From Candidatus Altimarinota bacterium (GTDB lineage Bacteria > Patescibacteriota > Gracilibacteria > BD1-5 > UBA6164), in the NCBI GenBank assembly GCA_013350285.1, contig JAAXWG010000003.1, forward strand, positions 124,001-188,000: a stretch of 64,000 nucleotides of DNA. Direction: 5' to 3'. Shown one piece after another: positions 54,690 to 64,000 of the stretch. The notes under the pieces were generated by a model. The model was not told the origin of the DNA and made no database searches. It was given only the letters and a program-made list of their open reading frames with translations. Both the position numbers and the translations under genes were made by a program. The first letter of the stretch is position 1; the number at the start of each line of letters is the position of its first letter.

Positions 54690-56273
54690 ATGGAAAAAGT
54701 AGAAATGAATGATATAGTAAATCTCGCTAAAAATAGGGGTTTTGTCTATGCTGGAAGTGAGATTTATGGGGGACTTGCAAATGCTTGGGATTATGGACCA
54801 TACGGAGCGATGATGAAAGAAAATATCAAAAATCTCTGGATAAAAGAATTTGTACAGAAAAAAGATGATATGGTGCTTCTTGATAGTGCGATTTTGATGA
54901 ATCCACAAATTTGGGTTGCAAGCGGACATGTTGGTGGTTTTAGTGATCCATTGATAGATGATAAAAATACAAAAGAAAGATTTAGAGCGGATAAACTTCT
55001 TGAAATTTTGATAGATGAAAAATTCCAGCATCATTATAATATTATTAAAAATTGAGCAAATCTTGAAATTGAAAATTTTCCAGATCTTGAGGAAAACATT
55101 TGGAATAAATTAACCCATATTAGTCCAAATATAAAATCTTATAATAAATGAAGTATTCCTTCAAATAATATTATTGGTGTTGTAATGGATTTTGTTTTAC
55201 TTGAAATATATAATAAATATTGAATTGAAAATTTAATTCCTGAGTCTTGGCCTTTAGAACTACAATCTAAGGTTATGATTTGAGAAAAAGTAAAAAATCC
55301 AAATACTTGAAATCCTTGAGATTGGACTGAAGCAAAAAAATTTAATCTTATGTTTAGAACTTCTCAAGGTGTCACAGAAGATAGCTCTGCAACTATTTAT
55401 CTTCGTCCTGAAACGGCTCAGGGAATATTTGTAAACTTTGCAAATATTGCGAGAACAAGCAGAAAAAAAATTCCTTTTGGTGTGGCTCAGGTTGGAAAAG
55501 CTTTTAGAAATGAAATTACTCCAGGAAATTTTATCTTCCGTACGAGAGAATTTGAACAGATGGAAATAGAATATTTTTGTGAACCGTGAAAAGATTTGGA
55601 AGAACATGCAAAATGGAAGCAAGATTGTATGAATTTTTTGACTCAAAAAATCGGTTTAAAAGAAGATTCTCTCAAGTTTAGAGATCACGATAAAGATGAA
55701 CTTTCTCATTATAGCAATGCAACGACTGATATAGAATTCAAATTTCCTTTTGGTTGGGGAGAACTTTGGGGAATTGCCGACAGAACTGATTTTGACCTAA
55801 AAGCTCATATGAGAGAAAGTAAACAAGATATGAGTTATTTTGATTCAGTAAACAATAAAAAATATATTCCTTATGTGATAGAGCCATCAGTTTGATTAAC
55901 AAGACTTTTCTTGACAACGATGATTGATGCATATACAACAGACGGAGAAGGAGAAGAAGCAAGAACTTATCTCAAACTTGATCCAAAAATCGCTCCAGTA
56001 AAAGTATGAGTTTTACCGGTGGTGAAAAAAATATCAGATATTGCAAAACCTATTTTTCAACAACTCAGTGAAGATTTTGTCTGTGAATATGATGATGTTG
56101 GAAGTATAGGGAAGAGATATGCAAGATTTGATGAGATTGGAACTCCTTTTTGTGTGACAATAGATAGTGAAAATTATGATAATGGAAAAGTAACTATAAG
56201 ATATAGGGATAGTATGAAGCAAGAACTTGTAGAAATCAGTAAACTCAATGAATTTATCAGAAAATTTTTGTAG
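54690..56273 (+). CDS. glyS: Glycyl-tRNA synthetase (single-chain, class II)
   Basis: A 527-residue enzyme that charges tRNA-Gly, including, in this genetic code, the suppressor-like tRNA-Gly that reads UGA. It is the eukaryote/archaea-like alpha2 form, not the bacterial alpha-beta. [20 protein letters not shown] and [14 protein letters not shown] open the catalytic domain; [34 protein letters not shown] (motif 2 region), [15 protein letters not shown] and VIEPSVGLTRLFL (motif 3) follow. The C-terminal anticodon-binding domain starts near residue 430. The zinc-binding Cys region of some relatives is absent. At least 12 glycines are TGA, so the synthetase depends on its own product. Confidence 0.95.
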
Positions 56274-56301
56274 AAGAAATTAGCCATTAAATAGTATAGT
56301 T

Positions 56302-57075
56302 ATGATAATACAATTTATATGATGTGGAAATATGGGGGAAATAATTTTAAACAAAGTTATTTCTCAGGGAATGAGTGTTAAAAATATTTATGTAAAGACA
56401 AAAACTCAAGAAAGTGAGGAAAAGATAACTCATACTTATTGAGTAAATATTTGATTAAATAGTGATGCAGATATAGTTTTTTTGGCGATAAAACCACAAC
56501 AATTTTTAGAAATGAATGATTTTATTTTTCCTAAAAACTCTTTAATAATTTCTATAATGGCTTGAGTTACGATAGATAATATAAATAAAAAATGGAGTAA
56601 TAAAAATATTATCAGATGTATGCCAAATACAGCTATTTCAAATTGAAATTGAGTTGTGTGATATTTTTTTAGCAGTAATATTGAAGAAAAAAAAATGAAG
56701 TTTTTCATAAATATTTTTTCAAAATTTTGATATATTTTAAAATTAGATAATGAGGATAAAATTAATAAAATTACAGCTTTGTCTTGATCAGGACCTGCTT
56801 ATTTTTATTTTTTAACCCAATTATTAAAACAAAAAGCTTTGAAATTTTGATTTAGTGAAATAGAAGCAGTTTCTATCGCAAATAACACATTTATATGATC
56901 TGCAAAATTATTAGAAAATAGTTCTTTATCTGTGGAAGATTTGAGAAAACAAATTACTTCAAAATGATGAACAACACAAAAAGCTATAGAAAGCTTTGAA
57001 AATAATTGATTTATTGATAATTTTTTTGATTGAATAGAAAAGGCTTATGATAGAGCCAAAGATTTAAATTGATAA
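56302..57075 (+). CDS. proC: Pyrroline-5-carboxylate reductase
   Basis: Last step of proline synthesis, reducing pyrroline-5-carboxylate with NAD(P)H. The 257-residue protein has the Rossmann loop FIGCGNMGEIIL, ADIVFLAIKPQQF, MPNTAIS, and the signature segment ALSGSGPAYFYFLTQLL; LRKQITSKGGTTQKAIESFE is the conserved C-terminal block (normally TSPGGTT, here TSKGGTT). It ends AAT-TGA-TAA, giving a terminal glycine. It starts 28 bases after glyS and is followed by proA. Confidence 0.93.
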
Positions 57076-57086
57076 TTTTTGAAAAT

Positions 57087-58349
57087 ATGGAAAATATATT
57101 ACAGGATTTACAAAAGACAAAAATCTCATCAGAAAAATTTAAAAATACTAGTTTTGAAATGAGAAATAAATTGATAAAGGAAATATGAGATAATATAAAG
57201 AAAAATAAAGATTTAATAATCGCGGAAAATAAAAAGGATTTAAAAAAAATGACTGAAGATAATCCTATGAGAGATAGACTCTTACTTGATGAAAAAAGAA
57301 TAAATTCTATGTCGGAAGCTTGTTATGATTTAGTAGATATAGAAGATCCATTATTGAAATACAAAGATGAAAAAATTATAGAAACAAAAGATGGTTTAAA
57401 GATAAAAAAAATAGGAGTTCCTATTTGAGTTGTTGCTTGTATTTATGAAGCAAGGCCAAATGTTACTATTGATATAGTAATTATGGCAATAAAGTCTTGA
57501 AATTGAACCGTTTTAAGATGAGGAAATCAAGCTCTATTTTCCAATAAGATTTTGGTAAAAATAATAGACGATGTCTTAGAAAAAAATAATTTTGATAAAA
57601 GTCTTATTTATAATTTCCCATTAGAAAGAGAAAAATTAAATATTTTATACACATCTGTATGATTGGTAGATGTTATAATTCCGAGATGATGAAAAGATTT
57701 AATTGATAGTGTGAGAAAAAAATCATTGATTCCAGTAATTGAAACTTGAGCTTGAGTGGTCCATCTTTATCTCGATCAATATATTGAAAATACTATTGAT
57801 AAGGCGATACCGCTTATCATAAATGCAAAAGTTTCTCGTCCTTCTGTTTGTAATTCACTTGATACTCTTTTAATAAATGAAAATATAAAACAAGAATATT
57901 TAGAAAAATTATTTTATGAATTTAAAAAAAATAATGTTCATATTTTGGCAATAGAAAAAGATATTTGTATTTTATCAAAATATTTTGAAGAGGATAATTT
58001 GCATAAAATAAAAGAAGTTGAATTTTTTACCGAACAATTATCATTAAAACTCAACATAAAATTTGTAGAATCTATTGAAGAAGGTATAAAACACATACAA
58101 AAATATTCTTCAAAGCATTCTGATTGAATACTCAGTGAAAATAAAGAGAACATAGATATATTTCAAAAAAATATTGACTCTTCTGTTATTCATATAAATA
58201 CTTCTCCTAGATTTTCTGATTGATCTTGTTTCTGATTCTGATGAGAGATAGGAATTTCAACTCAAAAGTTGCATGCTCGATGACCTATGTGAGCAGAAAG
58301 TTTGGTTACTTATAAATATATTGTTTGTTCTGATTGGAAAATGAGATAA
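57087..58349 (+). CDS. proA: Gamma-glutamyl phosphate reductase
   Basis: Reduces gamma-glutamyl phosphate to glutamate semialdehyde with NADPH. The 420-residue aldehyde-dehydrogenase-fold enzyme has GVPIGVVACIYEARPNVTID, AIKSGNGTVLRGGNQA, VIIPRGGKDLIDSVRK, VIETGAGVVHLYLDQY and the catalytic Cys in AKVSRPSVCNSLDTLL. The C-terminal [20 protein letters not shown] is the family signature. Eleven bases separate it from proC. Confidence 0.95.
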
Positions 58350-58379
58350 TTTTTATCTTCTTAAACTATAGAAAAACTT

Positions 58380-59474
58380 ATGAAAAAAGAAATATATGTT
58401 CTAAAATTATGATCAAATATTCTTTTGGGTGGATGAGGAATAGACCAAGAAGTATTGCACCATATTTCAAACACCATCTTTAATTTAAAGAAGAAGGGGA
58501 TTGATACAGTAGTTATAAGTTCTTGAGCTGTTGCTTTGGGAAGAAATTATTTTTGAACAGATTTTATAAGTTGACTTACGGAAACAGAAACTTTACAGGT
58601 TTTTGCAAGTGTATGACAACCACTTTTAATGGAGGAATATAAAAAATATCTTTCGGAATATAATATAAAAATTTCCCAATTACTTCTGACAAGACGAGAT
58701 TTTTCAATCATGGAAAATTATAATTCTATAAAAAAAGTAATTTTTGGTTTATTGGCCTTAGGTATTATTCCTATAATAAATGAAAATGATGTTATTACAC
58801 CAGAAGAGCTTGATTTTTCTGACAATGATCAGTTAGCGGTTTTGGTTTCTTGAATGCTTTGAGCAAATAAAATGATTGTTCTTTCAAATGTTCATTGATT
58901 GTATAATAAACACCCAGATGATTGATGAGTTTTGCTAAAATATGTCAATACAATAAATGAAAATATTATGAGCATGGTAAGTAATAAACAATCAACTTAT
59001 TGAAAATGAGGGATGTTGAGTAAGGTAAAAACAGCAAAAATAGCTATGGATTTATGAATTGATATGTATATAGTAAATTGAAAACTTCCATGATTAGTAG
59101 AAAAAATAGTTCTTTGAAAAAATCCTTGAACAATTTTTAAAGCAAAACTAAAACCAAAAATAGATTCTATTAGAAAATGGTTAAAAGCTTGAGCTGTTCC
59201 TGTTTGAAAGATTCAAGTTTCAACTATTATTTGAGATTTATTAAAAGATAAAAAAAGAATATCAATATTATCTATATGAATTGTAAAGATTATAAATAAT
59301 TTCTCAGAAAAGGATGTGATTGAAGTAATAAATGAAAAATGAGAATGTTTGTGACTTGGTATAGCTAAAATAAACTCGTCAGAATTTTCTGAAGCAAAAG
59401 ATAGTTTAGAAAGTAAGATAGTAATCCATACCGATTATTTTATATATTTAAGTGATTTTGATAAAAGCTTTTAA
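58380..59474 (+). CDS. proB: Glutamate 5-kinase
   Basis: Phosphorylates glutamate to start proline synthesis. The 364-residue amino-acid-kinase-fold protein has VLKLGSNILLGGGGID, VVISSGAVALGRN, SVGQPLLMEEYKKYL, QLLLTRRDF, PIINENDVITPEELDFSDND and the C-terminal PUA-like domain (about residues 285-364). Proline feedback inhibition acts on this enzyme in relatives. With proC and proA it completes the route from glutamate; the gene order is proC-proA-proB. Confidence 0.94.
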
Positions 59475-59486
59475 TTTAGAAAATTT

Positions 59487-60383
59487 TTACTTTTTTCTTG
59501 AAATCAAAACAGCCATAGAAAATACGAGAAATATTCAAATAAGATTGAAAAATAAGAGTTTTTCATTTGCAAAAATATAAGCTGTTATCATTTGCATAAT
59601 TGGTTCAAGAAGCATAATTACGAGAACAATAGAAGCAGAAACATAATTTGTCCCAAGTTCTTTGAGTCATCTTCCAAGAACTCAAGCAGTAAGTGCGAGT
59701 ATGAAAATAGGAAAAAGAAAATCAATCGTGAAAAATTTGTAAAAATATTCTATTCAATTTTGAAAAAGTAGAAAAGAAAGTACAAGAATTCCTGCAAAAG
59801 AAAAAGTTATAAAAGTCCTTAAAAATGCATTTAAATGCGGAAGAGACTTACTTATCATGACAGCAATTCCCATGACAAAACTTATACAAAGTGCCAATAT
59901 TTCACCTTTTCAAAATTGAAATGACAAACTATGAAAATCTTTCATCAAAGCAAGAGAAATTCCTAAAAATGCAAAAAATATATACATCAATTTTTTCGTA
60001 CTAAATTTTTCTTTGAAAAATAGAACTCCCAATAAAAATCACCAAAATACTCATAAATAGATAAGAATTAATACATTGGCGACATTTGTATATAAAATAG
60101 CAGTATTAAAGGCCCAATTACCAAAAATTGCTAATATTGAAAGGAGAAAAAGAAGAAAAAAATTTCATTTTTTTATGTGATTAATTCTAAAGAAATTCCT
60201 ATCAAAAATAAGAAAAAATATTCCTAGAATGATGCTAGAAAAAAATAATCTTCATCCAGCTATTTCTATTGGAGAAAAATTTTTTTAAGATATTTTTCTC
60301 ACAAAATACCACTCAAAAGAATAAGAGAGGGAGGCAAGTACAAGCATTAATTCTCAGAAATATTTTTTGTAGAGTTTTTTCAT
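59487..60383 (-). pseudogene. EamA-family transporter gene interrupted by TAA
   Basis: One continuous frame of 298 codons encodes a DMT-type transporter with two EamA repeats, but TAA occurs at codon 33 (60285-60287), right after the first membrane helix (ELMLVLASLSYSFEWYFVRK). Downstream the frame is intact to its TAA: SPIEIAGGRLFFSSIILGIF, LILIYLGVFWGFLLGVLFFK, SIVLVIMLLEPIMQMITAYI. No ATG lies at the right place for a shorter start. The stop sits in an AT-rich run, and a single A-to-T change (TAA to TTA) would restore Leu. UGA reassignment does not rescue TAA. A sequencing error is the main alternative. Confidence 0.8.
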
Positions 60384-60400
60384 TTAATCTAATTTTTTTA

Positions 60401-61144
60401 TTACTTTACTATTCTCCCTCCATCAACAATAAGAGTTTGTCCATTAACAAAATCAGAATCACTACTTGCAAAAAAGAGAGCAACTTTTGCTATATCATTT
60501 GCTTCAGCAATTCTTCCAAGAGGAGTTTCTTGCTCAAGTTTTTTTAATATTTCATCTGAATAATCTTTTAAGAAATCTGTTTTTACAGGTCATGGAGCAA
60601 TAGAATTTGTCGTAATATTGTATTTTGCCAATTCTTTTGCAAGATTTTTTGTCATTGCATCAATTCAAGCTTTTGAAACAGCATAAGGAAGACTTATAAT
60701 ACTTCAAACAATTCCTCAAATAGAAGAAATATTTATAATTTTTCCATATTTTTGGGTTATCATAAAAGGAGTAATAGCTTTTGTGCAGTTGTAAACTCAA
60801 GTGAGATTTACTTGCAAGGTTTTTTCCCAGATATCTTGATTTAATTCTTCAAATTTTTTTGGTATAATTATTCAAGCATTATTTACCAATATATCTACTT
60901 TTTGAAATTTTTTCTTTATCTCTCATACTCAATCTTCAAAATTATCTTTTGTAGCATCATAGAAAATAGCAAGATATTTTCTCCCAAGATTTTTTATTTC
61001 TTTTTCCAAATTTTCAGCTTCTTCCTTATGATGATTATAAGTGATAATAATGTCAGCTCATTCAGAAGCAAATAAAAGAGCAATGGATTTTCCTATACCA
61101 CTTGCTCATCAAGTAATACAAGCAACTTTGTTTTGAAGTCTCAT
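60401..61144 (-). CDS. Short-chain dehydrogenase/reductase (FabG-like)
   Basis: A 247-residue classical SDR. Cofactor motif TGGASGIGKSIA (both glycines after Thr are TGA), NNAG in VDILVNNAGIIIP, catalytic Ser in INISSIGGIVGS, Tyr-x3-Lys in PYAVSKAG, and the C-terminal NGQTLIVDGGRIVK. It resembles 3-oxoacyl-ACP reductases (FabG), but no other fatty acid synthesis gene is present, so a different oxidoreductase role is equally likely. It lies in a minus-strand series without a clear operon partner. Confidence 0.9.
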
Positions 61145-61204
61145 AAATTTTATATAATTAAAATAAGATTATAAAAGAATTATAGAGTTTAATAAAAAAA
61201 GGCA

Positions 61205-61240
61205 AAAAAAAGAGAGAAAAAATTTTTTCTCTCTCTTTAA
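61205..61240 (-). terminator. Terminator after the cNMP-binding protein gene
   Basis: AGAGAGAAAAAA / TTTTTTCTCTCT is a perfect 12-bp palindrome overlapping the stop codon region of the minus-strand gene, with a T-rich run downstream on that strand. Confidence 0.8.
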
Positions 61241-62088
61241 ATACTTTCTTTTAAATAGAGCTTATTTTTTTCTTCTTCAAGCAATTTTCTTTGTCTCAAA
61301 AGTCCTGTAATTCTGTTTGATACTCACATAATCATTTTATATTCATCATAACTAAAATCATAGAGATTATTTCAAAATACAAGATAACCAAGTTCTGTAT
61401 TTCAAAGAAAAAGCTTTGTAATAATATTGAACTTAGAAGCATAAATTTTATTTCTTCTGAGATCCTGATATGTGAAGCTTGTTCCTATATCAATTGCTAT
61501 ATCTTTGAGTTTTCCTTTAAATCTTGTATCATATTTGAGAACAAGCATATTTTTTACAAATTCATTATTTTCAAGATAAATAATATAACTACATCAAATA
61601 ACACTTTTTATTTTATCTATAAGAAGGAATATATTTTTTAAGTCTATTTTTTCTATTTGATTTATATATTTATCTATTTCATAATTTGCAGTTAATTCTT
61701 TATTAGCAGAGAGAATTCTTTTGTTACTTATATCAATAATTTCTTTTAACAGTAAAAATCATTCCTTAGGTTCCTCTTGTATAAATTTTTCTAAACCTTC
61801 TTTTGCATTTATACTAAGTAAACTTGTTTTTTCAAGTGCAATAACTCTTACTTCTTTTACATCATCTCCATTTATTGCTCATTCCCCAAAGAAATTTCCT
61901 CTTTTGAGACTTGCAAGCTGTCTTGTTTCTTGTTTTTGTATAGTTGTATACTTTTCAACTGATACTTTTCAAGCAAGTATTACATAGATATTATTATCTC
62001 TTGTTCATTCATCAAAAAGAATTTCTCATTCTTCAAGAAAATTTTTTTTGAAATTTTTATTTTTTTCAAGATATTCTATATTTAACAT
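61237..62088 (-). CDS. Cyclic nucleotide-binding domain protein
   Basis: A 283-residue protein. The N-terminal ~125 residues are a cNMP-binding beta barrel: FLEEGEILFDEGTRDNNIYV, ILAGKVSVEKY, and the phosphate cassette region SLKRGNFFGEGAINGDDVKE, with the Arg usually in this cassette less clear. A C-terminal domain of about 150 residues (IDLKNIFLLIDKIKSVIGCS, ELGYLVFGNNLYDFSYDEYK) looks like a GAF-type sensor rather than a Crp-type DNA-binding helix. It is probably a regulator of another protein. It lies 20 bases after pilT, so it may be part of a pilus regulatory unit. Confidence 0.8.
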
Positions 62089-62108
62089 AAAATGAAAATT
62101 AAAAATTA

Positions 62109-63206
62109 TTATACACTCATTTCTAAAATCTCTTTATCTCTTGCAAAACTAAGAAGAGTATCTTTTGAGATAATATTTTTTTTATAAAGAGCAAGGAGAT
62201 ATTTATCCATTAATATCATTCCTTCTTTTTGTCCTACTTCCAATACTGAATAAAGTTGGTGAGTTTTTCCTGTAATAATCAAATTTCTTATAGCATCATT
62301 TGCAATAAGTATTTCTCTTGCTGCAATTCTTCCTTCTTTATCTTCTCTTGGAACAAGTCTTTGACTAATTATTCATATAAGACTCATTGCAAGTTGCATT
62401 CTGATTTGTTCTTGTTGTGTTCATGGAAAAATATCTACGATTCTATCTACTGTTTGTACTGTATCATTTGTATGAAGTGTAGAAAGTACAAGATGTCCTG
62501 TTTCAGCAAGAGTAAGGGCAGTTCTAATAGTTTCTGGATCTCTCATTTCTCCAAGCATTATAATATTTGGATCTTCTCTCAATATTGATTTCATAGCATT
62601 TTCAAAACTTTTTGTATTATTTCCTAATTCTCTTTGGTTTATAAGTGATTTTTTTGATTCAAAAGAAAACTCTACAGGATCTTCTATTGTAATAATATGT
62701 TTTTTGAAATTTGTATTTATAAAATCAATCATTCCTGCAAGATTTGTTGATTTACCGCTTCCTGTTGGTCCTGTCATAAGTATAAGTCCTTTTGATTTAG
62801 AACACATAGTTTTTATTACATCTCCAAGACCAAGTTGCTCAAGAGTTGGTATTTCTCTTGGTATAATTCTCATAGCTATAGAATAACCATTTGTATCCAT
62901 ATAGCAATTTACTCTATATCTTTCTATATCTTTGAAGGCATAAGAAGTATCAAGCTCAAAATTTTCTATAAATTTCATTGCTCCATCATCTCAAGCAAGG
63001 ATTTTTATAATTTCAAAAACATCATTTTTTGAAAAAGCTTCAATTTGTTCTTTTACTCCATTTTCATTTTCAATTTCATTTACATCAATAAGTTCTCAAG
63101 AAGAATTTCTGATATAGGGTCTTTTTCCACTTACGATATGTATATCTGGGTATTTATTTTTATAAGTAAACTCAAGAAGTGAGAAAAAAATTTGTGCTAT
63201 ATCCAT
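62109..63206 (-). CDS. pilT: Type IV pilus retraction ATPase PilT
   Basis: A 365-residue hexameric ATPase that depolymerises type IV pili. Walker A GPTGSGKST at residues 146-154, Asp box ITIEDPVEF, Walker B IIMLGEMRDPETIRTALTLA, His box GHLVLSTLHTNDT, and the PilT C-terminal region IGIISQRLVPREDKEGRIAA. The typical AIRNLI motif (here NDAIRNLIITGK) supports PilT rather than PilB. In Absconditabacteria and Gracilibacteria pili are linked to host attachment. It is followed by the cNMP-binding gene. Confidence 0.95.
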
Positions 63207-63272
63207 AAAAAATAGTGTTATACTTTTAGAGTCTCTTTCAGTATAACATATATTATTTATAATTGCGAATTT

Positions 63273-64000
63273 TTACACCTGCAAAAGACTCACGATGGTT
63301 TCTATATGATGAGTATGAGGAAACATATCAACGGCTTGGATTTTTTCTATTTTATAAGATGAATTTTTGAGAATATATTCTAAATCCCTGACGAGAGTGG
63401 CAGGATTACAGCTAACATAAAGTATTTGTTTTGTGTTAAAAGTGAGGAGGTGGGGAAGAGTAGATGGATGCATTCCTGCTCTTGGTGGATCAATGATAAG
63501 AATATCTGCCTTTTTTCAATCATTTATATAAGCATCTAAAAAATCTTCTACTTTTTTATTTATAAATATCATATTTTGTATTTCATTCTTTTTTGCATTT
63601 TCTTCACCATTTTTACTTGCTTCTTCTACCATTTCTACACTGTATACTTCTTTTGATATATCTGCAAATATCATTCCTATAGTTCAAGTTCCAGCATAAA
63701 GATCAAGAGTTATTCCATTTTGATACAATTCTTTTTTTGCAAAATCTCTAACAAGAGAATACAGTTTTTCGGCTCAAAGAGAATTTGTTTGAAAAAAACT
63801 TTTTGGTCCTATATCAAATTCAAGATTAAGAAGCTTTTCTGTAATCACTTCTTTTCCATTTATGAGCTCAAGTCTATCTATTGCTATGTCGGCTTTATTA
63901 TTATTATAACTCAGATAAATAGAAGATATATGAAGATATTTCTTTTGAAGCTCAGCAAAAAAATTTTTAATTTTTTGTATAATGTCTTCTCTTTCTTTTT
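63273..64000 (-). CDS. TrmA/RlmCD-family RNA (uracil-5)-methyltransferase, partial
   Basis: The 3' part (242 codons) of a gene whose start lies beyond the window. It is the catalytic domain of a SAM-dependent m5U RNA methyltransferase: LEFDIGPKSFFQTNSLGAEK, the SAM loop LDLYAGTGTIGM, ILIIDPPRAGMHPSTL, and the catalytic Cys in LYVSCNPATLVRDL; the C-terminal DMFPHTHHIETIVSLL has the general-base Glu. An N-terminal TRAM domain and a Cys4 cluster would be expected in the missing part. The 23S versus tRNA target cannot be decided. Confidence 0.92.

Overview
ORGANISM. The window is strongly AT-rich and can only be read if UGA is sense. In nearly every gene an in-frame TGA sits where the protein family has a conserved glycine: Walker A loops of helicases and ABC ATPases, the second catalytic-Cys loop of DapF, and the FtsW, MraY and glycyl-tRNA synthetase reading frames. 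Every gene I could end stops at TAA or TAG, never TGA. This is genetic code 25 (UGA = Gly), known from Absconditabacteria (SR1) and Gracilibacteria of the CPR/Patescibacteria. All coordinates below use that code. Most start codons follow T- or A-rich leaders with no obvious Shine-Dalgarno sequence.

LAYOUT. 1-5.2 kb: helicase-nuclease, a membrane protein and a squalene/phytoene-synthase-like enzyme. 5.3-9.9 kb (minus): metallo-beta-lactamase lipase-like enzyme, folA, thyA, a DUF3298-like protein, ppk2. 10.1-12.3 kb: dapF-lysA. 12.3-13.3 kb (minus): secreted SH3 protein with 32-residue tandem repeats. 13.4-18.6 kb: pcrA, DUF1761-like, rimO, hypothetical. 18.6-19.7 kb (minus): thioredoxin-CcdA fusion. 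19.8-23.3 kb: two ABC exporter half-transporters. 23.3-26.7 kb (minus): ddl, alpha/beta hydrolase, murF. 26.7-31.8 kb (minus): MscS, lipoprotein, response regulator, histidine kinase, coiled-coil secreted protein. 31.9-38.6 kb: rpmF, nusB, rnc, yggT, ftsW, a mutS fragment, holA, rlmE, His-tailed membrane protein. 38.7-44.6 kb: second MscS, an orphan, RNHCP zinc protein, mraY, mtnN, a small orphan, FNR-type reductase. 44.7-50 kb: a polA fragment ended by an inverted-repeat element, htpX, SLH protein, chorismate mutase, lemA, second htpX. 49.7-53 kb: DUF47-PiT phosphate uptake, TAM41-like CDP-DAG synthase, a second chorismate-mutase-like protein. 53-56.3 kb: EamA transporter, a T-box leader, ridA, glyS. 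56.3-59.5 kb: proC-proA-proB. 59.5-64 kb (minus): broken EamA gene, SDR, cNMP-binding protein, pilT, and a TrmA-family methyltransferase cut by the window edge.

HOW IT FITS TOGETHER. The cell makes peptidoglycan (DapF, Ddl, MurF, MraY, SEDS protein), proline from glutamate, and dTMP (ThyA/FolA). It has a pilus retraction motor, phosphate uptake and membrane-stress functions. Lipid genes (NAPE-PLD-like hydrolase, TAM41-like enzyme, prenyl synthase) hint at remodelling of acquired lipids.

MOST UNUSUAL. Two core DNA-maintenance genes, mutS and polA, survive here only as N-terminal halves; the polA stop codon lies inside the arm of a MITE-like element. A canonical T-box precedes ridA-glyS, and its bulge predicts a U73 tRNA such as tRNA-Gly, in an organism that has added a glycine codon. 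A TAM41-family enzyme sits behind a perfect 28-bp palindrome that covers a promoter -10. I saw no rRNA, tRNA, CRISPR array or transposase.
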